A stretch of 37,620 nt of DNA, from positions 1-37,620 of the IMG/VR virus record IMGVR_UViG_3300010938_000086. The stretch is one strand, 5' to 3'. The translations under genes and the position numbers were made by a program. The notes beneath the pieces were generated by a model. That model made no database searches. It saw only the letters and a list, made by a program, of their open reading frames with translations, and had not been told where the DNA came from. Shown piece by piece: positions 32,055-37,620 of this stretch (positions are counted from its first letter, which is position 1; each line of letters opens with the position of its first letter). Source of the stretch: a virus.

Positions 32055-32261
32055 ATCCACACACCATAGCCATACACACCACACACCATATCACCACACC
32101 ACACACCACGTCTTGCATATTTTATGCCCACACACCCCACACCCCGCCCGCACGGGAGAGGGGGGAGGAGAAAAACTGACCTTGCGAATCAGACACACAA
32201 ACTTTTTTTCACGGCGAAGGGGAAGATGATGTTACGCGGGAGAAACGCGAAATTACATATA

Positions 32262-32359
32262 AAAGACAAACTTTACACCACCCCCCGCGGGATTTATCCT
32301 TGTTCGGAGATGTCAAGGGGGCGATAAATCGGCGAGGGGGTAGTGTAAAGTTTGTTTTT
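32262..32359. repeat. Long inverted repeat, 98 bp
   Basis: Arms 32266-32298 and 32323-32355 match at 27 of 33 positions without gaps (one mismatch at arm position 14 and a five-base internal loop at 21-25). The outer arm starts ACAAACTTTACAC and the inner end is GATTTATC. AAA/TTT extends the stem outward past a G.T pair. The loop is 24 bases. Confidence 0.8.
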
Positions 32360-32401
32360 AAGGTGATAAGGTGAGAGGATTTTTGGGCGTATACAAGGGG
32401 G

Positions 32402-32580
32402 AAAAGGGGGTATACATAAAATGCGCAATTGAATTTGGATAGAGGAGAAGTCCGAATCAGACGGAAGCCACACCAAATTTAGAATTTTTCGGAAAAATTC
32501 CAAATTAGGAGTGGTTTTAATCCGAATCGGACATTTCTTTTATCCAAAAACGATTGCGCATAATATGCATACGCCGTTTT
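32402..32580. repeat. Very long gap-free palindrome, 179 bp
   Basis: Bases i and 64982-i (absolute positions) face each other around centre 32491. Of 89 facing pairs I count by hand 68 Watson-Crick, 6 G.T and 15 mismatches, with no insertion or deletion. The inner stem GAATTTTT/AAAAATTC with loop CGG is perfect; outward come TCCGAATC/GATTCGGA-type, TTTGGATA/TATCCAAA and TGCGCAAT/ATTGCGCA blocks. It would fold into a single long hairpin as RNA or extrude as a cruciform. Confidence 0.85.
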
Positions 32581-32592
32581 GATGTGGAAAAT

Positions 32593-32621
32593 TTCGCAGT
32601 GAAACAGAGTGGTGGTATAAT
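32593..32621 (+). promoter_or_regulatory. Rightward promoter candidate after the palindrome
   Basis: TATAAT at 32616-32621 with TGG just before it (extended -10) and TTCGCA at 32593-32598, 17 bases upstream. A second overlapping TATAAT is at 32621-32626. It lies just outside the palindrome. Confidence 0.45.
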
Positions 32622-32772
32622 ATAATGAAACATAGCGCGAAAACGGCGGAGGGGGTAAAAACAGTTTGTGAATAATTTATGTGCGGAGATTGCAAGCGAG
32701 CGAGGTTTTTGAACAGGTTGGCACGAGAGTTGCTACATTACATTCCGTTCGGTGAAAAAATGAAAGAAAAAC

Positions 32773-32801
32773 TTGACAAAGCGGCGTGATTATGCTACAA
32801 T
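32773..32801 (+). promoter_or_regulatory. Strong rightward promoter for the 32.8-kb gene block
   Basis: TTGACA (32773-32778), 17-base spacer, TACAAT (32796-32801), with TGC immediately upstream of the -10 (extended). It is 18 bases before ATG 32820 and should drive the helix-turn-helix genes and possibly the rightward operon. Confidence 0.72.
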
Positions 32802-32819
32802 TTTGGCGGAGGTGAAAAG

Positions 32820-33578
32820 ATGGAAAGTAATGAGAAAGAAAAAGAGGTGGTGAAAAAATTTTTGGAACAGCAATTGAAGAACGACAGGTTATCGTTAGGC
32901 GAGAAGGCGGCGATAAATGAAGACATACGGGAATTGCTGGGAGAGGGGAGAAAAGAAGTGCCGTATTCGATGATGACGAAAAGTCAAAAAATACGGGCAA
33001 ATCGCCGAATGAATGCTGACAAGATAGCAACGGGTGGTCGGCTGCGTTTAGACATATTGCGGTTTAAGAAAGTTGTGAAAAAATTTGGAGCGAGAAGAAT
33101 AGCGAACATTTTAGGGGTGAATGAAAGAACGGTGCGTAGATGGGCAGCATCTACATCAGACCCCATCGTCCATACTAACTCCGTCGCTCACAGCCACATG
33201 ATTTTAACCATGTGCTCGTCCGTCAACGACAAAATCTGCGCATGGTGTCTCAAAGAGACACAATTTCCAGAAATCGCCCCTGTTTGCATCGATTGCTACG
33301 ATAAGCGTATCAAGCCCGTCGAGGAGGTGCGAAAGCGAAAGGAAGCCCCGCCAGAAAAGCCAGAAATCATCGTCGATGAGCCAGAAGGAATTACCCTTCA
33401 GGTCGAGTTGAGAGAAAAGACGGACGAAGAAATAATGGCGGAAGTCGAGCATTACCGTCAAATCGAAGAACAACGCAAATACCCGCGTGGACGACCGTTT
33501 AAGGTCTGCCCGCATTGCCATAAGAATTTGAAAGGAGAAAATCATGAGAGTAATGGTAAACAGCAAGACATTCATTGA
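32820..33578 (+). CDS. Helix-turn-helix + zinc-ribbon protein, 252 residues
   Basis: The N-terminal half is Lys/Glu-rich and ends with a helix-turn-helix GARRIANILGVNERTVRRW (about 90-108). The C-terminal half has CAWCLKE and CIDCYDKR (a zinc ribbon near 140-165) and a final CPHCHKN. Base use changes from purine-rich to pyrimidine-rich near 33150, at the junction between the two parts, suggesting a gene fusion. It is the first gene after the candidate origin and may be a DNA-binding regulator or initiator (inference). GGAGGTGAAAAG precedes the ATG. Confidence 0.65.
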   Translation: MESNEKEKEVVKKFLEQQLKNDRLSLGEKAAINEDIRELLGEGRKEVPYSMMTKSQKIRANRRMNADKIATGGRLRLDILRFKKVVKKFGARRIANILGVNERTVRRWAASTSDPIVHTNSVAHSHMILTMCSSVNDKICAWCLKETQFPEIAPVCIDCYDKRIKPVEEVRKRKEAPPEKPEIIVDEPEGITLQVELREKTDEEIMAEVEHYRQIEEQRKYPRGRPFKVCPHCHKNLKGENHESNGKQQDIH

Positions 33579-33951
33579 TTTCGTCAGAGGAATGAAATCA
33601 AAGAAGGATGCCGCTGATGCTTTGGGCATTCAACTTAACCACCTGTATTACATGCTCGCCAAAGCAAAAAAGGGCGACTTCTTTATCCACTCTGGAATAG
33701 CAGCAGGCGCACTTGCCTGGAAACACCTTCTTAAGCAAGACACCACCGAACACTATTGGGATTGCGTCGATTGCAATAAGCATATCTACGACTACGCCGA
33801 AGTCCGTTTCCTCTACTTCTGCAAGCCCTGCCTGCAAATGATGAAGTTAGAACCTAAAGTCCGCTTCGCCGACCCCATCGACGAACAACAGCGCAAATAC
33901 GAAGAATGGGAAAAAACGGGTATCTACCCGTCTGCCGAGACCCAACTCTAA
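33544..33951 (+). CDS. HTH + zinc-ribbon protein, 135 residues
   Basis: KKDAADALGIQLNHLYYML (about 20-38) looks like a helix-turn-helix. CVDCNK and FCKPCLQ (about 74-99) make a zinc ribbon, the same two-part layout as the upstream gene. AAAGGAGAAAATC precedes ATG 33544, inside the upstream gene's end. Probably a DNA-binding regulator. Confidence 0.6.
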   Translation: MRVMVNSKTFIDFVRGMKSKKDAADALGIQLNHLYYMLAKAKKGDFFIHSGIAAGALAWKHLLKQDTTEHYWDCVDCNKHIYDYAEVRFLYFCKPCLQMMKLEPKVRFADPIDEQQRKYEEWEKTGIYPSAETQL

Positions 33952-33952
33952 A

Positions 33953-34303
33953 ATGTGGATTATCCCTCGTAAAAAAGGCAAGGGCTATATCGGCTACATC
34001 GTCGTTATGTGCGAACGAAATGAACGCCATTGGCTCTTGCCGCCAGAAAAGGTCTACGTCTGCGGATTGGGTCTCCCAGATAAAGAAGCAGTCCTGTGGA
34101 AGTGTCAGGGTGGATATATCGATGGTCAGTTCCACCAATGCTGCTGGACAGGTGTTACTGACCTGTGGGGTAGAAAAATTTTTTTGAAAAAGGAGGATAA
34201 AAATGGAAAAAGTGAAAACACGCAGAAGTCGAGGCGTCCCGCCAGAAGTAACCGAACGGTTTACTCAATTGATGAATTTGATTCATTCCGCAAGCGGTCT
34301 TAA
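33953..34303 (+). CDS. Small Cys-containing protein, 116 residues, unknown
   Basis: ATG 33953 is one base after the upstream TAA. The first 78 residues (MWIIPRKKGKGYIGYIVVMC...) are beta-rich with scattered Cys and Trp (WKCQGG, QCCWTG). The last part overlaps the next gene by about 100 bases and is probably just the run-on of an open frame. Function unknown. Confidence 0.5.
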   Translation: MWIIPRKKGKGYIGYIVVMCERNERHWLLPPEKVYVCGLGLPDKEAVLWKCQGGYIDGQFHQCCWTGVTDLWGRKIFLKKEDKNGKSENTQKSRRPARSNRTVYSIDEFDSFRKRS

Positions 34304-34550
34304 TTACGCCGACATCGCCAGACAAATGAACGTCTCCCCTGAAATGACACGTGCCGTTCTGCGCGGTAGAACGGGCATGAGCAGGACTTGGCTGGCAAGC
34401 GGACTCCCTAAACTCGAACCATTCGTCCAGATGCATCTTAAGTTTGCGCAGGATGCCGTAAGTAAGTGGGAGCGTGCACTTCAGTTGGCAAAAGAACTTA
34501 ACGCGCTTACTTCAGGTGATAACAATGATGTATCCAATCAAACAACATGA
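34203..34550 (+). CDS. XRE-like helix-turn-helix protein, 115 residues
   Basis: LNYADIARQMNVSPEMTRAVLRGR (about 33-56, shown here in outline) is a helix-turn-helix with the usual A..m.vs...v...l spacing. A helical C-terminus could mediate dimer formation. AAAAGGAGGATAAAA precedes ATG. It may be the protein that binds the 31.4-kb operators (inference). Confidence 0.6.
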   Translation: MEKVKTRRSRGVPPEVTERFTQLMNLIHSASGLNYADIARQMNVSPEMTRAVLRGRTGMSRTWLASGLPKLEPFVQMHLKFAQDAVSKWERALQLAKELNALTSGDNNDVSNQTT

Positions 34551-35232
34551 TGACATCCCAGAACTTTTCGCCGAAATGCCTATCGACGAGGACTTCGCAC
34601 AGTTTCGTATCTGGCTCTCTCGCGCTCTGCGATGGTATTATCCGACAAAAGAACGCTTGCAGCGAGCAATGGCTGCTTTCCGCACAGAACGCTATAATAC
34701 TCACGACTTCGAGGGCTTAACTTGCAACGATGTGTTCTCCTGCAAAGACCCGCCAATCCGCGTCCCCAAAAAAGTCCTCGCCGCTATGGTTCGCGCTTAC
34801 ACAATGCTCTGTTGGGCAAGAATGCAAATCAAACGCTGTGCATGGGAATTAACTCATGCCCACTCGCTTCGCGTTGCACCACTCGAACCGCCTGACCTCA
34901 CTCAACCTGACCCTAACTCCATCGAAGAACTCGTTATCTCCTTCTGCGAATACTACCTCGATATGTCCGTCCACGCCGTCCAAGCAAGTGAGAAATCCCC
35001 CGTTCGACACTTTACCTACTTCCGCGAAAATGATTTCGTCCACGTCTCCCGCTCCGTCGTCGATGCAGTCGTCAAACTCTTTAGCATTCCAGAATATAAA
35101 ATCGATGAGTTCGTCAAAAACTGCAAGACCTTCAACGCTCGTTTAGTTGTTTTCCCCGTCCCAAAAAAGTATAGTAATGGTGGAGGTGAAAATGAAAAGG
35201 GATGCGACAAGTTTGAAGTGCTACCGATGTGA
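34525..35232 (+). CDS. Unknown protein, 235 residues
   Basis: ATG 34525 (MMYPIKQHDDIPELFAEMPI) is preceded by CAGGTGATAAC. The protein is helical with many aromatic residues (FRIWLSRALRWYYPTKERL, VRAYTMLCWARMQIKRCAWE). It overlaps genes on both sides. An in-frame ATG at 34474 lies deeper in the HTH gene. No family recognised. Confidence 0.55.
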   Translation: MMYPIKQHDDIPELFAEMPIDEDFAQFRIWLSRALRWYYPTKERLQRAMAAFRTERYNTHDFEGLTCNDVFSCKDPPIRVPKKVLAAMVRAYTMLCWARMQIKRCAWELTHAHSLRVAPLEPPDLTQPDPNSIEELVISFCEYYLDMSVHAVQASEKSPVRHFTYFRENDFVHVSRSVVDAVVKLFSIPEYKIDEFVKNCKTFNARLVVFPVPKKYSNGGGENEKGCDKFEVLPM

Positions 35233-35389
35233 GAAAATGACTGACGTTCTTTATGTCGGTCTGTGTTTCAAATGCTCAAAAGAAATTACCCTCGAACGAC
35301 AGGAAGCAGCAGTAAAAGCAAAACAAGCCGCTATCGAAGAACGAAAAAAAGCCGTTAAACTCCCGCTCATCGTGGAGGAAGAAAAATGA
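35192..35389 (+). CDS. Zinc-knuckle small protein, 65 residues (paralog of 19244)
   Basis: ATG 35192 follows GGAGGTGAAA. CYRCEK (about 10-13) and GLCFKC match the zinc-knuckle of the gene at 19244 (KC..C...T.VLY.GLC..C), then a charged helix (LERQEAAVKAKQAAIEERKK). The ATGA end overlaps the nuclease start. Role unknown. Confidence 0.6.
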   Translation: MKRDATSLKCYRCEKMTDVLYVGLCFKCSKEITLERQEAAVKAKQAAIEERKKAVKLPLIVEEEK

Positions 35390-35847
35390 GAGAACAGTAT
35401 TGCTATCAACTCTTTCGTGATTTCTGCAAACATAAATTCGGCTCGGACTTCTACCTCTTTCATCCACCAACTCAACTCTCCTATGACACAAGACGCAACC
35501 GCTTCTACCATACTTCTTTCGCTCGACCCGACTTGTTCCTCTTTCTCCCAAAATGCGCCTCCATAATCGAGGTGAAAACATGGGACAGAAAAACTATCCC
35601 CTGGTCAATACAAGTCGAAGTGAAGCGCAATCCAGACCAATACGAGTTCTATCGCGGCATAAGCAAATGTGCCAATGTCCTGTATGTCGTCTACTGCGAA
35701 TCATTACGACATTTACGCGGAAAACCTGATTACGCATACTCCTTCTCTCTCGGAACGCTCGAATCAGAAGAAGACCTCGTCGCCGCTCTAAAAGGAGATT
35801 TGGTATGGGAATCGTCTACGCCTTTGTCGGCTGCCTCATCGCGTTAA
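35386..35847 (+). CDS. PD-(D/E)XK nuclease-like protein, 153 residues
   Basis: SFARPDLFLFLP followed by ASIIEVKTWDRKTIPW has the PD...(D/E)XK core (Asp of RPDL, Glu and Lys of EVK), then QVEVKRNPDQYEF with a QxxxY-like part. Such small nucleases in phages resolve branched DNA or trim ends. GGAGGAAGAAAA precedes the ATG. Substrate unknown. Confidence 0.65.
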   Translation: MREQYCYQLFRDFCKHKFGSDFYLFHPPTQLSYDTRRNRFYHTSFARPDLFLFLPKCASIIEVKTWDRKTIPWSIQVEVKRNPDQYEFYRGISKCANVLYVVYCESLRHLRGKPDYAYSFSLGTLESEEDLVAALKGDLVWESSTPLSAASSR

Positions 35848-36101
35848 TCATCTTCGCGCTCATCGAACAGGGCTTCTATTATTACCTTCGCCGTGTCCGC
35901 GATGCGCAACTTCGCCGCAAACCAATCCGTAAGCCAGAAATCCTCGAAGAATACGAAGAATGGATGAAAAACTCCGACGAAATCCGCAGAAAAGTCAATG
36001 GCGCAATTGCAACAAAACAGGAAGATGTCGAATCGGAATTGCGCGACGCGCTCGAATCTTCCTCACCAATCTCCGATGAAGATATTTATCCGCTCTCATG
36101 A
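35805..36101 (+). CDS. Small membrane-anchored protein, 98 residues
   Basis: One N-terminal hydrophobic helix (IVYAFVGCLIALIIFALIEQ) is followed by a basic stretch (YLRRVRDAQLRRKP) and an acidic helical tail, giving N-out/C-in topology by the positive-inside rule. AAAAGGAGATTTGGT precedes ATG. Location just upstream of the terminase genes is unusual for lysis genes; role unknown. Confidence 0.55.
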   Translation: MGIVYAFVGCLIALIIFALIEQGFYYYLRRVRDAQLRRKPIRKPEILEEYEEWMKNSDEIRRKVNGAIATKQEDVESELRDALESSSPISDEDIYPLS

Positions 36102-36502
36102 AAACGCCTGATAATAGCAAGCCAGAAAAGTTAAAGCCCACCGACCTTGAAATCATCACCAATCCATTTGAGTCGCCAGATAACGAGGAGCGGCTCAAGA
36201 AGGAAGAAGAACAGGTCAATAAACTCCGCTCGCGCTTGATGACTCGCGGAATGAATCTCTCGCAGGATTGGAATGAAATTTTCCAATTCCTCACCACAAG
36301 CGATAACGCCGTCATCATCGGAATATCCAGCAGAATTACAAAGGACTTCCTTGTCTCCCATATTCTTGCTCTCTATGGACAAACTCGCTCTGTTCACGAA
36401 AAAGTCGCTCTCCTGCGCATGATGACCGAATTGACCATGTATAACCCTGTCTCCGAAGACGAAGAAGCCGAATTGCGCAACCTCCGAGATTCTCTGCGAT
36501 AA
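36098..36502 (+). CDS. Small terminase subunit candidate
   Basis: The 134-residue protein is immediately upstream of terL with TAATG overlap, is helical, and has a charged N-terminus (EERLKKEEEQVNKLRSRL) plus a C-terminal helix region. This size and position fit TerS, which recognises the packaging site, but no clear HTH is seen, so the call relies on context. Confidence 0.5.
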   Translation: MKTPDNSKPEKLKPTDLEIITNPFESPDNEERLKKEEEQVNKLRSRLMTRGMNLSQDWNEIFQFLTTSDNAVIIGISSRITKDFLVSHILALYGQTRSVHEKVALLRMMTELTMYNPVSEDEEAELRNLRDSLR

Positions 36503-37620
36503 TGAAGTTCCGTTCGCTCCGTAACAATCCTCTCAAGCGCAGGAGATTTTTTGTCTCCGCTAAAGAATCCTACAATCCAACGCCAAAACAGTTGGAATTT
36601 CGGCGTCTCATTGATGCCGATAAGAAAACTATCCTCTTTCTCGGCGGCAGACAGAGCGGCAAAACATTCGCAGGATGCTGGGAGTTCGTCCGACTCATTT
36701 TCGTCAAACAGCCGCAGCCATATCTCTATTGGGTCGTCGCTCCAACCTATGCCGTCGCCCGTGTCGCAAAACGATACTTCTTCGATAATCCCCTCGTTCG
36801 CACCTGCATCTCTTTCGGCAATCGTCGAGAGGACTGCTACACACTTTCCGTTCCAGAGTTCGGCAAGAGTGGTCGAATCATTGCAACTCACGACGCAACC
36901 GTCGAGTTCCGCACTGCACAAGAACCCGACTTGCTTCGCGGCGGCGTCGTGTCAGCCGTCTGGATTGACGAAGCAGCATTCATCTCCGAAGAATGCTACA
37001 ACGTCCTCAAGCCCACTCTGCTCGCCAGCAACGGCGTGATGCTCTTGACCACAACTCCAAAAGGACGTAATTGGCTTTGCGATGAAGTCATAAAGCGTAA
37101 GAACGATTCGACCTTCGGCTATGTCGTCTCGAAAACCACAGAGAATCCTTATCTCTCTCAAGACCGAATCACTCAACTGCGAAGCGAATACTCCGAAACC
37201 GTCGCACGCCAAGAACTCGACGCGGAGTTCGTCGCATACGAAGGTCTCGTCTATAACGTCCCGCAGGATGTCATCCGCGAAAATCTCGACCTCGACCCGC
37301 AGCATTGCGTCTTCTACGGCGGATGCGACTTCGGATATGCCGACCCGTTCGTGTTCCTCTGGATTGCCTATAACCCGCTCGACAATAAATACTACCTCCT
37401 CGATGAGTATTACAAGCGGCACGAAACGATGGAGACGCACATCACTCGCGTTAAGAATCACCCACTCACACGTCTGCTTCGCCGCGCTTACTGCGACCCG
37501 TCAAATCCCGACGGCATCCGACGCATCATCAACGCTGGCATTCCCGCAGTCCCTTCTTACTCGCGTGATATACTCGCAGGCATCAATCTCGTTCAACTCC
37601 TGCTCGACCAGCGGCGACTC
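36502..37620 (+). CDS. terL: Terminase large subunit, N-terminal and nuclease core (continues at window start)
   Basis: The protein has Walker A GGRQSGKT (48-55), Walker B VWIDEAAF (153-160) with the catalytic Glu, coupling motif TTTPKG (183-188), and the nuclease Asp motifs CDFGYADP (275-282) and CDPSNP (331-336). The frame continues without a break at window base 2. It drives ATP-dependent DNA packaging into the procapsid and cuts the concatemer. The last 82 bases duplicate the window start. Confidence 0.95.
   Translation, partial: MKFRSLRNNPLKRRRFFVSAKESYNPTPKQLEFRRLIDADKKTILFLGGRQSGKTFAGCWEFVRLIFVKQPQPYLYWVVAPTYAVARVAKRYFFDNPLVRTCISFGNRREDCYTLSVPEFGKSGRIIATHDATVEFRTAQEPDLLRGGVVSAVWIDEAAFISEECYNVLKPTLLASNGVMLLTTTPKGRNWLCDEVIKRKNDSTFGYVVSKTTENPYLSQDRITQLRSEYSETVARQELDAEFVAYEGLVYNVPQDVIRENLDLDPQHCVFYGGCDFGYADPFVFLWIAYNPLDNKYYLLDEYYKRHETMETHITRVKNHPLTRLLRRAYCDPSNPDGIRRIINAGIPAVPSYSRDILAGINLVQLLLDQRRL
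37539..37620 (+). repeat. Terminal overlap with bases 1-82 (circular closure)
   Basis: The 82 bases match window bases 1-82 except T at 37566 versus C at 28, a synonymous Arg CGT/CGC change in terL. This is expected for a circular or terminally redundant genome assembled as a linear contig, with one variable site. Confidence 0.9.

Larger units (their letters stand above)
32053..32810. other. Candidate replication origin / structured non-coding region
   Basis: This stretch has no convincing gene. It holds a perfect DnaA box TTATCCACA (32053-32061), a CA-rich tract (about 32056-32145, repeated CACACACC), an abrupt switch to G-rich sequence at 32153-32170, two long inverted repeats (32262-32359 and 32402-32580), AT-rich DNA at 32560-32650 and two promoter candidates. 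A DnaA box beside AT-rich DNA and palindromes fits an origin that uses host DnaA. Only one perfect box is present, so this is a hypothesis. Confidence 0.45.

Noticed and set aside
32294-32503. Minus-strand reading frame of 69 codons across the long inverted repeats
   Set aside because: It covers both foldbacks, has no ribosome site and its composition follows the palindrome.

Overview
The window is a complete tailed-phage genome of about 37.5 kb that was linearised inside the large terminase gene. The last 82 bases (37539-37620) repeat bases 1-82 with one C/T difference, so the molecule closes to roughly 37,538 bp and the terminase reads through the junction. The virion genes suggest podovirus-type particles: terminase, P22-like portal, HK97-fold capsid, head-tail adaptor, a gp10-like tail accessory protein, three ejection-type proteins and a fibre. 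There is no integrase, tRNA or DNA polymerase. Shine-Dalgarno sites are strong (AGGAGG) and promoters look sigma70-like. A lipoprotein gene in the lysis area hints at a Gram-negative host, but I cannot name the host.

Layout. Rightward late genes run from about 35.8 kb across the junction to 20.6 kb: small membrane protein, small terminase candidate, TerL, a PurD-like ATP-grasp enzyme, portal, four small genes including a likely decoration protein, scaffold, capsid, adaptor, tail accessory protein, ejection proteins, fibre genes, a glycosyltransferase-like gene, a methyltransferase and a lysis area (holin-like protein and an interrupted lipoprotein). Leftward early genes run from 31.2 kb down to 20.6 kb. 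They begin with 19 tightly packed genes, 18 of them small and many of the zinc-ribbon type. The larger member of that group is a sliding-clamp-like protein. A replication/recombination block follows: Rad52/Mgm101-type annealing protein, Cas4/RecB-like nuclease, a small protein, CHC2-TOPRIM primase, an unknown protein and a UvrD-like helicase. The two operons converge with overlapping stop codons at 20,641-20,644.

The control region is 31.17-32.82 kb. It holds two strong palindromes that look like repressor operators, divergent promoter candidates, an isolated gene with its own intrinsic terminator, one perfect DnaA box, a CA-rich tract and two very long inverted repeats (98 and 179 bp) before a rightward promoter. 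I read 32.05-32.8 kb as a candidate replication origin and/or a long structured RNA. The rightward genes at 32.8-35.9 kb include three consecutive helix-turn-helix candidates, a zinc-knuckle protein and a PD-(D/E)XK nuclease.

The most unusual points are the gap-free 179-bp palindrome, the reuse of one ribosome-binding cassette in different reading frames so that it also encodes the C-termini of upstream small proteins, three intergenic hairpins resembling tRNA T-arms, the PurD-like enzyme with altered ATP-grasp motifs beside the packaging genes, and the in-frame TGA in the lipoprotein gene.
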